A DNA stretch of 6,102 nucleotides from Actinomycetes bacterium (lineage in GTDB: Bacteria > Actinomycetota > Coriobacteriia > Anaerosomatales > Anaerosomataceae): contig JAJZRZ010000110.1 in the NCBI GenBank assembly GCA_021850085.1, forward strand, positions 1 to 6,102. The letters run 5' to 3'. Shown here one piece after another: positions 1 through 4,903 of the stretch. The translations under genes and the position numbers were made by a program. Below the pieces are notes generated by a model that was not told the DNA's origin, ran no database searches, and worked only from the letters and a program-made list of their open reading frames with translations. Numbering within the stretch: the first letter of the stretch is position 1; each line of letters opens with the position of its first letter.

Positions 1-764
1 TCGGCCAGGTCCGTGATCTGGGATTCGTCCTTCCACCATAGAAGCGTGAGTACGCGCTCGCCGATCCGTATCGAGTGTTCGCGGAGAACGTACCGCGAAG
101 AATTCGGATGCTCGATCCACTCATCCGCGTCAACGTCTTCCGGATCACCCGCAAGTCCGCTGTTCAGAAGCCTCCGCGCAGCGGTCCAGGACCCGGGCTG
201 GTCCCTGGGCCAAAGGGCACGATGAACGATCGGCGATCTCGCGAACCACATGCGGCGCCCTGTTTCGTCCGAGCAGATCAGCATGGAAGGGAGCCCGCCC
301 TCCTCGACAAGGCGAATCGCAGTCGCCGTGAGGCTGGTCGTGAACGCGTCGGCAAGCGCTCGAACGGTATCGAATGTCACCGGTTTCAGGCGCGCAGCTG
401 GACGAAACAGGAACGTCGGCAGCAGCAGGTCAGCCGCGAACCGGTTCGCTCTTCGCTCGGGATCTACGGAGTCCCACCCCGACATGAACTGACTGTCAGT
501 GCATGCGAACGCGACACGCCCGCGGTCTCGCAGCCAATGACCGAGTTCGTGCCCAGCCGAGAAGCGCTGCCGAGCGCGCGGAGCGGACGCGTTCACGGTG
601 ATGTAGGCGCGGTCCTTGTGACCGAGGATTCGCGCCTCGCACCCCGAGAGAGGCTCGTACAGAATCGTCGCGCCGCAGTACTGCGCAACCGCGTCGATGT
701 CGATCTCGGAGGGGCTCGAGATCCCTAGCTCCTCGAGTAGCGCCTCGGCAGTTGGAGGAATCAT
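1..764 (-). CDS. ImmA/IrrE-family zinc metallopeptidase (C-terminus cut by window edge)
   Basis: I translated this strand by hand; the visible part is 254 codons and no stop is reached before position 1. Residues 72-76 read HELGH (the HExxH zinc site). About 27 residues on, E103 lies in ERRANRFAADLLLP, the typical third-ligand segment of the ImmA/IrrE (DUF955) family. Family members are cytoplasmic proteases that cleave or inactivate repressors or other regulators, as ImmA does with ImmR and IrrE with DdrO. The visible C-terminal part (about residues 150-254) resembles the variable, possibly sensory, region seen in longer members. No N-terminal HTH is present. The gene is third in an operon behind a sigma-like factor and a small helical protein, so the likely substrate is one of those or a repressor elsewhere (inference). 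The ATG start follows the upstream stop by 7 bases, with GGTGAG 10 bases before it. A GTG at 779-777 is an alternative start that overlaps the upstream stop. Confidence 0.93.
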   Translation of the reverse strand, partial: MIPPTAEALLEELGISSPSEIDIDAVAQYCGATILYEPLSGCEARILGHKDRAYITVNASAPRARQRFSAGHELGHWLRDRGRVAFACTDSQFMSGWDSVDPERRANRFAADLLLPTFLFRPAARLKPVTFDTVRALADAFTTSLTATAIRLVEEGGLPSMLICSDETGRRMWFARSPIVHRALWPRDQPGSWTAARRLLNSGLAGDPEDVDADEWIEHPNSSRYVLREHSIRIGERVLTLLWWKDESQITDLA

Positions 765-771
765 GGCGGCG

Positions 772-1215
772 TCACTCACCGTGATCCACGGTATCGAGCC
801 CGTCGAGCAGCCCTAGTTGCTCGGCTTGTCTGAGAAGAGTCTGCACATCGGAGTCAGTCATTTCACTGAACTCGCGGTGCTGAAGCGTCACAGAGCGGAT
901 CTCAGGATGGGTCTGAAACACGCGCATGAGCAGTGTTCGCTGTTCCGTCCGCTGTGCTGGGATCCGTGCGGTCGCGGCACAGAACGCGGCCAATGATGAT
1001 TTGTATTCGGCTTGCGCCTGTTCCAGCCGCCGCTGCTTCGAAGCCTTCACGACGCCTCGGAACAGCTGTTGGACGTGCGATTTGGTTTGGTTCGGATCAA
1101 CGCCAGCGGAGCGCGCATCGAGGAGCACTTGCTCATCAGATGCTGCCTCGACAGAGTCCGCCATGGCGTTCGCAAACGCATGCAGCCGCTCGCCATCATC
1201 CTTAACGCGGGCCAT
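772..1215 (-). CDS. Small helical protein of unknown function, between sigma factor and ImmA genes
   Basis: This encodes 147 aa with no family I can name with confidence. It is predicted mostly helical and charged. Residues 24-62 (segment AASDEQVLLDARSAGVDP, then a basic helix ending KASKQRRL) look like the 'SDEEIL-x-EAR-x-G-x-DP' segment seen in small proteins that accompany regulators. Residues 60-80 may form a short coiled coil, and the C-terminus (118-140) is another acidic helix. There is no signal peptide, membrane segment or zinc motif. I start it at the ATG at 1215 because GGAGGAG lies at 1223-1229, 7 bases upstream, and the sigma gene stops only 4 bases before. A longer reading frame to 1245 lacks a comparable ribosome site. 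Its position between the sigma-like gene and the metallopeptidase gene makes it a candidate anti-sigma factor or protease substrate, but this is inference from context only. Confidence 0.8.
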   Translation of the reverse strand: MARVKDDGERLHAFANAMADSVEAASDEQVLLDARSAGVDPNQTKSHVQQLFRGVVKASKQRRLEQAQAEYKSSLAAFCAATARIPAQRTEQRTLLMRVFQTHPEIRSVTLQHREFSEMTDSDVQTLLRQAEQLGLLDGLDTVDHGE

Positions 1216-1219
1216 AGGC

Positions 1220-1807
1220 CTACTCCTCCAAGCTGCGGGCGCCACGGCGGAGCCGCGTAACCGCCGTCTCGTAGTCGTTCTGCGAGAGCTCCAGCTCGCG
1301 CTTGATGTCCGGTCCAGTCATCTCCGTCTCCCAGCCCTCGATGATGAGGCTGACCGTCTCGTCCTTCGCGAACTTCTTCTTGATGCGCCCGGTCGTCTCC
1401 CGGGCGGCGGCGAGGCGTTCCGGGTCGGGGATCGCGGCCGGCACGAGACAGTCAGGATCGCCGGACATCACGACCTCGACCTCAGCCTGCTCCTGAACCG
1501 GCACGCCTAGCCGCGACTTGGCATCGCGGGCGAGGTGGCCGGCGACGTTCCGCACGAGTTGCAGGAGGTAGGTCACAAACCGGACCCCCTTCGGCCAGTG
1601 TCGGTTTCCCTTCAGCGCGAGCTCCATCGCCCGCTGGAGAAGATCGTCGCCGCAGACCCCGAGCCCGAGCCCCTTCAGACCGGCCGCCCGCAAGTCGGCG
1701 GTCCGCTTGAGGCGCTCTGTGTCCGCTGCGGAAAGCCCTTCGATCGCCGCCTCGATCTCCGCCCGCGAGGCGTAAGTCTCTACGGCTCCGGGCGATTTTT
1801 GCCCCAT
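1220..1807 (-). CDS. Sigma-70-family (ECF-like) RNA polymerase sigma factor
   Basis: This encodes 195 aa, within the usual size of a two-domain ECF-like sigma factor. Residues 54-94 (GDDLLQRAMELAL, then a WPKGVRFVTYLLQLVRN segment) match sigma region 2: an acidic 'DDLLQ' core-binding helix followed by the aromatic helices that melt the -10 element. Residues 148-193 (IIEGWETEMTGPDIKRELELS, then a TRLRRGARSL end) match a region 4 helix-turn-helix that reads the -35 element. The linker at 100-135 is variable. Sequence similarity is to a divergent sigma-like group, so some annotation systems may call it hypothetical. It is the first gene of a leftward operon with the 147-aa protein and the ImmA-type peptidase, and lies opposite the ubiquitin-like operon. 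I prefer the ATG at 1807, preceded by a GGGGTGGG stretch; a GTG at 1813 adds two residues. A bipartite promoter-like motif at 1839-1865 faces this gene. Confidence 0.82.
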   Translation of the reverse strand: MGQKSPGAVETYASRAEIEAAIEGLSAADTERLKRTADLRAAGLKGLGLGVCGDDLLQRAMELALKGNRHWPKGVRFVTYLLQLVRNVAGHLARDAKSRLGVPVQEQAEVEVVMSGDPDCLVPAAIPDPERLAAARETTGRIKKKFAKDETVSLIIEGWETEMTGPDIKRELELSQNDYETAVTRLRRGARSLEE

Positions 1808-1838
1808 GCCCACCCCGCTGGTCGGCCTGCACCACTAC

Positions 1839-1865
1839 TGCCCAGCTAGAGCGGGGTTTCCGACA
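1839..1865 (-). promoter_or_regulatory. Candidate promoter of the sigma-factor operon (twin motif, left copy)
   Basis: On the minus strand this reads TGTCGGAAA (1865-1857), 11 bases, then CTGGGCA (1845-1839). The same two boxes with exactly the same 11-base spacing occur in the opposite direction at 1890-1916. The GGAAA core resembles the GGAAC-type -35 of ECF sigma factors, and the second box sits where a -10 would. A start site just downstream would leave a leader of roughly 25 bases before the sigma gene ATG. No convincing housekeeping TTGACA/TATAAT pair is visible nearby. Assignment to the neighbouring sigma factor (autoregulation) is inference. Confidence 0.6.
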
Positions 1866-1898
1866 AGCGGAGCGATTTTTTCGTCGCGATGTCGGAAA
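1857..1898. repeat. 9-bp perfect inverted repeat at the core of the divergent control region
   Basis: TTTCCGACA (1857-1865) and TGTCGGAAA (1890-1898) are exact reverse complements separated by 24 bases. The symmetry continues outward: TGCCCAG at 1839-1845 mirrors CTGGGCA at 1910-1916, so the whole 78-base block is centred on 1877/1878. The spacer contains a T6 run with short flanking GCGA/TCGC arms. It may be two back-to-back promoters, or two binding sites of a dimeric regulator about three helical turns apart. Confidence 0.8.
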
Positions 1899-1916
1899 AG
1901 CGTCCCGGCCTGGGCA
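1890..1916 (+). promoter_or_regulatory. Candidate promoter of the ubiquitin-like operon (twin motif, right copy)
   Basis: TGTCGGAAA at 1890-1898, 11 bases, then CTGGGCA at 1910-1916, pointing to the ubiquitin-like gene at 2031. The match to the left copy is 16 of 16 positions in the two boxes, while the spacer differs, which is what a shared recognition sequence looks like. A start site about 7-10 bases downstream would give a leader of roughly 105 bases. A short perfect dyad (CCCTA-G-TAGGG, 1918-1928) overlaps the expected start and could be an operator. Confidence 0.6.
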
Positions 1917-2030
1917 CCCCTAGTAGGGCGCACCGATCACAGGCGGTCAAGGGACTGCTCCTTCGCACTCTCGCGAGTCGGCGCTTCCTCCCGCACCCCG
2001 CGGGCCCTCGCAGCGAAGAAAGGACTGAAG
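1917..2030 (+). other. Probable 5' leader of the ubiquitin-like operon
   Basis: Non-coding stretch between the right-hand promoter motif and the Ubl start codon. It holds the CCCTA-G-TAGGG dyad at 1918-1928, a CTCGCGAG palindrome near 1970-1977, and the ribosome site AAAGGA at 2019-2024. I see no riboswitch-like architecture, RNA gene or credible small ORF. Confidence 0.4.
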
Positions 2031-2324
2031 ATGACCTCTCCGATTTCAGCGCATGATGCTCCGCCTCCCCCCGACGAGAAGCCCCACCCCGACCACCCCG
2101 AGACCGGGCCGATCGTCACGATCTACGTCGACGACAAGCCGGTGAAGATCCACCGCGGCAACCAGACCATCGCCAGCATCAAGCAGGCGGCGGGCGTCGC
2201 CCTCGCGGACCAGCTGCAGCTCGAGACCGGCGACGGCCTCAAGAAGCTCGACCAGAACGGCTCGATCACGCTCAAGGGCGACGAGCGGTTCCAGAGCTTT
2301 CCCGCGACCGGCCAGTCCTCGTAG
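2031..2324 (+). CDS. Ubiquitin-like protein of the Multi-ubiquitin type (BilA-like Ubl)
   Basis: This encodes 97 aa. Residues 1-27 are a Pro/His/Asp-rich, probably disordered tail. Residues 28-90 form one beta-grasp domain: a first hairpin 'VTIYVDDKPVKIHRG', then a helix 'TIASIKQAAGVALADQ', then 'QLETGDG' and 'SITLKGDERFQSF'. The pattern 'hydrophobic-V-D-x-K-P-V ... helix ... L-K-x-x-E-x-F' is typical of the bacterial Multi-ubiquitin family (known from E1/E2/JAB operons). Only one Ubl copy is present although many family members have tandem copies. The C-terminus reads PATG94-QSS, so a conjugatable glycine would be exposed only after removal of three residues, presumably by the JAB peptidase encoded two genes downstream (inference). 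Start chosen at the ATG with AAAGGA six bases upstream. It is the first gene of the operon, behind the promoter-like motif at 1890-1916. Fold and family are firm; conjugation is inferred. Confidence 0.85.
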   Translation: MTSPISAHDAPPPPDEKPHPDHPETGPIVTIYVDDKPVKIHRGNQTIASIKQAAGVALADQLQLETGDGLKKLDQNGSITLKGDERFQSFPATGQSS

Positions 2325-2332
2325 GTCGAGCG

Positions 2333-2692
2333 ATGGACATCCCTCAGACCCAGATCGACGAGCTGAAGCGGATCTTCAAGGGCGTGATGGTCGGGAGCGA
2401 GGGGACGACGCCGTACTTCCTCCTCCCGAACATCACTCTGCCCGACCACTGCTCTCCGCGTGTCATCGACGCGCTTCTCTGCCCGATCGTCCAGAGCGGG
2501 TACCAGACCCGCATGTACTACTCGGAGCGGATCAATCGGCCCCCTCACGCGGACCCGGCCAAGCGCCTGAACTGGAGCGGGAACGTCCGGATCCTCGAGC
2601 GGAACTGGCATGTCCTCTCGTGGCAGGTGCAGGGCGGCACCACCCTGCGCCTCGTCCAGATGGCACTCGCACACTTGGACGCCTTCGAATGA
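2333..2692 (+). CDS. E2-like (UBC-fold, Prok-E2_E type) protein of the ubiquitin-like system
   Basis: This encodes 119 aa. It begins with a helix (residues 4-16), followed by strands 'GTTPYFLLPNITLPDHC' and 'RVIDALLCPIVQSGYQTRMYY', and ends in a helix 'LRLVQMALAHLDAF'. The 'L-P-x(n)-vD-hhLCP-x-GY-x-x-R-hhh' segment followed by 'LNWSGNVRILERNWHVLSW' matches prokaryotic E2-like proteins encoded beside Multi-ubiquitin, JAB and ThiF genes. The GY at 56-57 corresponds to the YP(x)nP turn of E2 enzymes. The only cysteines are C40 and C50, both before this turn; the loop after it, where E2s keep the catalytic cysteine, has none. Either the nucleophile has moved or the protein works as a non-catalytic scaffold or with another nucleophile. 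The gene starts 8 bases after the Ubl stop, and its stop overlaps the next start (ATGA). Confidence 0.72.
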   Translation: MDIPQTQIDELKRIFKGVMVGSEGTTPYFLLPNITLPDHCSPRVIDALLCPIVQSGYQTRMYYSERINRPPHADPAKRLNWSGNVRILERNWHVLSWQVQGGTTLRLVQMALAHLDAFE

Positions 2693-3189
2693 GCGTGCTC
2701 GTACGGCTTCGTCGCGACCTCTTCGACGCGATGGTCGCGGATCTTTGTCGGCCTCATCCGTTCGCACTCGAGCGCGTGGGGTTCCTGTATGGCAAGCTCG
2801 CGCGAGCTCTCGACCTGCGACTCGTGATCCCGTTCGAGTACGTGCCCGTTCCCGACGAGCAGTACCTTGATGAACCCGATGCAGCGGCGACGATCAATGC
2901 CGATGCGCTCTTCGACGCTCACCAGCGAACCCGTCGCGCTCAGGACTGCTGCCTCCACGTCCACATGCATCTCGGGGAAGGCTCGACATGGTTCGGCACC
3001 ACAGACCTCAAAACCCTTCGCCGCATCGGCCCGAGTCTTCAGCGGATGGCGAAGGGCGGCGCGCACGGCGGGCTGGTCCTCTCGCTCTCGACCGCATCAA
3101 CGTTGCTTTGGCTGCCCGGCGACACCGAGCCGTCTCGCGGGCGCGTATCCATCGTCGGCTTCCCGACTTCCGTAGACTGGAGGCGCTGA
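2689..3189 (+). CDS. JAB/JAMM-family peptidase (deubiquitinase-like, BilC-like)
   Basis: This encodes 166 aa. The JAMM signature is visible: E28 in LERVGFLYGKL (the E-x-x-G-x-L-x-G strand carrying the catalytic glutamate), H92-x-H94 in LHVHMHLGEG, and D106 in FGTTD. These correspond to the glutamate, two zinc-binding histidines and zinc-binding aspartate of eukaryotic Rpn11/AMSH and archaeal JAMM enzymes. The serine normally three residues before the aspartate is glycine here (G103), and the loop is one residue longer than the classic H-x-H-x7-S-x2-D. An additional H90 precedes the motif. Expected role: trimming the Ubl C-terminus after Gly94 and/or removing conjugates. The ATG overlaps the E2-like stop by four bases, and the stop overlaps the E1 start by one base (TGATG), implying translational coupling and fixed stoichiometry. 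Confidence 0.8.
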   Translation: MSVLVRLRRDLFDAMVADLCRPHPFALERVGFLYGKLARALDLRLVIPFEYVPVPDEQYLDEPDAAATINADALFDAHQRTRRAQDCCLHVHMHLGEGSTWFGTTDLKTLRRIGPSLQRMAKGGAHGGLVLSLSTASTLLWLPGDTEPSRGRVSIVGFPTSVDWRR

Positions 3190-4004
3190 TGAGCAGCGAT
3201 CGGTTCAGTCGGCAGTCCTTTCTTGGAAGCCGCGCCGAGGAGGCGCTCGCGGCCGCGAAGGTCGCGATCGTGGGCCTCGGCGGCGGCGGATCGCACGTCG
3301 CGCAGCAGCTCGCGCATCTGGGGTTTCGGCATTTCAAGCTGTTCGATGGGGATCTCATCGAGGACAGCAACCTGAATCGGCTTGTCGGGGGCACCGAGCT
3401 CGACGTGACGATGGCGACGCCGAAGGTGATCATCGCGGAACGAGTCATTCGCAGCGTCGCCCCCACCGCTTACGTCGAGCGCTACCAGGCTCGATGGCAG
3501 GATCACCCGGAGGCCCTTCGCAGCTGCGATCTCATCTTCGGCAATGTGGACGGCTACCGTCAGCGCTGGGAGTTGCAGGTCTGCTCTCGCCGATACTGCA
3601 TCCCGTATGTCGACATCGGCCTGGATGTCGCGGAAGTGGGCGACGAGGGTCCGAAGATGCGAGGGCAGGTTATCCTCACGGTCCCCGGCGGCCCCTGTAT
3701 GAAGTGCGTCGACTTCATCACGGACGAGAACCTCGACGAGGAGGGCGCCCGGTACGGCGACGCCGGCCCGCGTCCCCAGGTAGTCTGGGCGAACGGCGTC
3801 CTGGCCTCGACGGCTGTCGGCCTGGCGGTTGACCTTCTCACGGGGTGGACGCGCTCGGTCCCCTCGGAGCGGGTCGTGTATCTGTCCTACGACGGCAACA
3901 CGGGCGTTCTCGCGCCGGACAAGCGCCTCCGATATCTCAAGTCGTCGTCCTGCCGACATTTCACAGCGGAAGACGTCGGAGACCGGGCATTGCGGCCCGC
4001 GTGA
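3189..4004 (+). CDS. ThiF/E1-like Ubl-activating enzyme (single adenylation domain)
   Basis: This encodes 271 aa, close to MoeB/ThiF size. An Arg-containing N-terminus (DRFSRQ, residues 4-9) is followed by the nucleotide loop GLGGGGS (29-35), the D-x-D-x-h-E-x-SNLNR stretch (53-64) and K79, all typical of E1 adenylation domains that activate a Ubl C-terminal glycine with ATP. CMKC (170-173) is half of the structural zinc site; the usual second CxxC is absent, although C255-R-H257 near the C-terminus could supply ligands. The crossover loop (174-200) that holds the catalytic cysteine in MoeB and ubiquitin E1s contains none. Unlike BilD-type E1s there is no N-terminal inactive adenylation half. 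The start is the ATG overlapping the JAB stop (TGATG), which removes 67 residues of unsupported upstream reading frame. Activation of the 97-aa Ubl is inferred from operon position. Confidence 0.85.
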   Translation: MSSDRFSRQSFLGSRAEEALAAAKVAIVGLGGGGSHVAQQLAHLGFRHFKLFDGDLIEDSNLNRLVGGTELDVTMATPKVIIAERVIRSVAPTAYVERYQARWQDHPEALRSCDLIFGNVDGYRQRWELQVCSRRYCIPYVDIGLDVAEVGDEGPKMRGQVILTVPGGPCMKCVDFITDENLDEEGARYGDAGPRPQVVWANGVLASTAVGLAVDLLTGWTRSVPSERVVYLSYDGNTGVLAPDKRLRYLKSSSCRHFTAEDVGDRALRPA

Positions 4005-4048
4005 GCCGGGGCAGATCCCTGTAGCCACGAGAAGACTCTGGAGACCAC

Positions 4049-4267
4049 ATGAACCGGATCGAGTCTCAGATCGAGGGTGAATTTACAGGGTGGAGCGGCG
4101 ACACTATTTTCCGGCTCACCAACAGTCAGGTCTGGAGGCAGCGTCACTACGCGTATCACTACCATTATGCCTACAGGCCGAAGGTGCTCATCTACCCGGA
4201 GGGCGGCCGGTTCAAGATGAAGGTCGCCGGAGTGAACAGCGAGCTCGATGTCGAGCGTGTTCGTTGA
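4049..4267 (+). CDS. Small aromatic-rich conserved protein of unknown function
   Basis: This encodes 72 aa with a striking pattern: GWSGDTIFRLTNSQVW, then alternating Tyr/His (YAYHYHYAYRPKVLIY), ending FKMKVAGVNSELDVERVR. I recognise this as a recurrent small protein or domain of the form 'GW-G-T-hF-L-N-x-Q-x-W-Q-x-Y-x-Y-x-Y-x-YxP-V-h-hY-x-M-x-V-x-G', of unknown function, seen alone or fused to other domains. It is probably an all-beta fold (SH3- or OB-like; inference). There is no signal peptide. The gene starts 44 bases after the E1 gene on the same strand, with GGAG at 4039-4042 seven bases upstream. No terminator is obvious in the gap, so co-transcription with the ubiquitin-like operon is plausible. 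Whether it is an effector, target or unrelated passenger cannot be told here. Confidence 0.75.
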   Translation: MNRIESQIEGEFTGWSGDTIFRLTNSQVWRQRHYAYHYHYAYRPKVLIYPEGGRFKMKVAGVNSELDVERVR

Positions 4268-4289
4268 CGCGCTCCTGCAGGAGGCGACC

Positions 4290-4766
4290 ATGTCATCCAT
4301 CGCTCTGAAGAAGCACCTGTTCGGTGTGTACGGCGGATTCGCCGACAAGCGAATCAAGAAGGCTGAATCTGGAGACACCTTCTGCATCGATGACCGCACC
4401 GAGGGAGATCACGGAGCTGGTGGCCACCTCCTAAGCTACTTCTGCACGATGTTCGCCAAGGTGCGAGATGACGGACCCGTCGAGGTGATCCTCGACCGGA
4501 ACACGCCAACCAGCTCGACCGTCGTGAATACGGCGAAGAGCATCGGCGCGACGGTCTTCACCGTGGAGCCGCATACGAGGATCACGATCGTGCTCGCTGC
4601 CAGCGAGGGCCAGAAGCTGCGCGCCCTCGCTTCGGCGATCCGTACGATCACTGCTCCGGGCAGGCGTTACGACGTCCCCAGCTACAAGTACGTGGTGCCG
4701 CGGACCGCGGACTCGCTTGAGCGCTTCGCCGATGCTCTGGACGAATACATCAAGGCTCAGCCCTGA
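4290..4766 (+). CDS. Hypothetical protein, 158 aa, last gene of the rightward run
   Basis: I do not recognise this protein. It appears to be a soluble alpha/beta protein: an N-terminal helix with basic residues (KKHLFG, RIKK at 21-24), a Gly/His-rich turn (EGDHGAGGH, 38-46), strands 'PVEVILDRNT' (63-72) and 'TRITIVLAAS' (96-105), and a C-terminal helix 'SLERFADALDEYI'. A Tyr-rich segment 'DVPSYKYVVPR' lies at 128-138. There is no transmembrane or signal segment. The ATG at 4290 is chosen because AGGAGG lies at 4279-4284, five bases upstream. An ATG at 4248 would overlap the previous gene and has no better ribosome site. The gene follows the 72-aa gene by 22 bases and may share its transcript. 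No function is proposed. Confidence 0.72.
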   Translation: MSSIALKKHLFGVYGGFADKRIKKAESGDTFCIDDRTEGDHGAGGHLLSYFCTMFAKVRDDGPVEVILDRNTPTSSTVVNTAKSIGATVFTVEPHTRITIVLAASEGQKLRALASAIRTITAPGRRYDVPSYKYVVPRTADSLERFADALDEYIKAQP

Positions 4767-4805
4767 TCTATCGCTCGAGCCAAGCACATCCACTGTGCCG
4801 CGTCA

Positions 4806-4853
4806 GCGCCTGGAGTTGACCCGGTTCCGTGGAGACGGGTCAACTCCAGGCGC
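4806..4853. terminator. Perfect 18-bp inverted repeat between convergent genes (candidate bidirectional terminator)
   Basis: The arms GCGCCTGGAGTTGACCCG (4806-4823) and CGGGTCAACTCCAGGCGC (4836-4853) pair perfectly around a 12-base loop. The repeat lies between the convergent stops at 4766 and 4904, as a shared terminator would. There is no T-run on either side (GCGAATTCGG follows), so it is not a classical intrinsic terminator. Alternatives are a hairpin that blocks read-through, a ParB binding (parS-like) site, or a recombination or insertion boundary. The rest of 4767-4903 shows nothing clear. Confidence 0.55.
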
Positions 4854-4903
4854 GAATTCGGCGAGGCCGATGACAGCTTGCTGGGGCGAGCGGAGCGTGC
4901 TTG

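Noticed and set aside
75..728. Long plus-strand open frame of 217 codons
   Set aside because: It is antisense to the ImmA-type gene, whose HExxH and third-ligand motifs are clear; the plus-strand protein is low-complexity and Arg-rich without recognisable domains.
1806..2030. N-terminal extension of the Ubl frame upstream of 2031
   Set aside because: It would read through the twin promoter motifs; the internal ATG has a good ribosome site and gives a normal Ubl length.
2123..2767. Minus-strand open frame of 214 codons
   Set aside because: It is antisense to the Ubl and E2-like genes; no domain or ribosome site supports it.
2988..3188. N-terminal extension of the E1 frame
   Set aside because: It would overlap the JAB gene through its JAMM end; the ATG at 3189 is coupled to the JAB stop and begins just before the expected Arg motif.
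3039..4028. Long minus-strand open frame of 329 codons
   Set aside because: It lies opposite the E1-like gene with its clear nucleotide loop; GC-rich third positions create such antisense frames.
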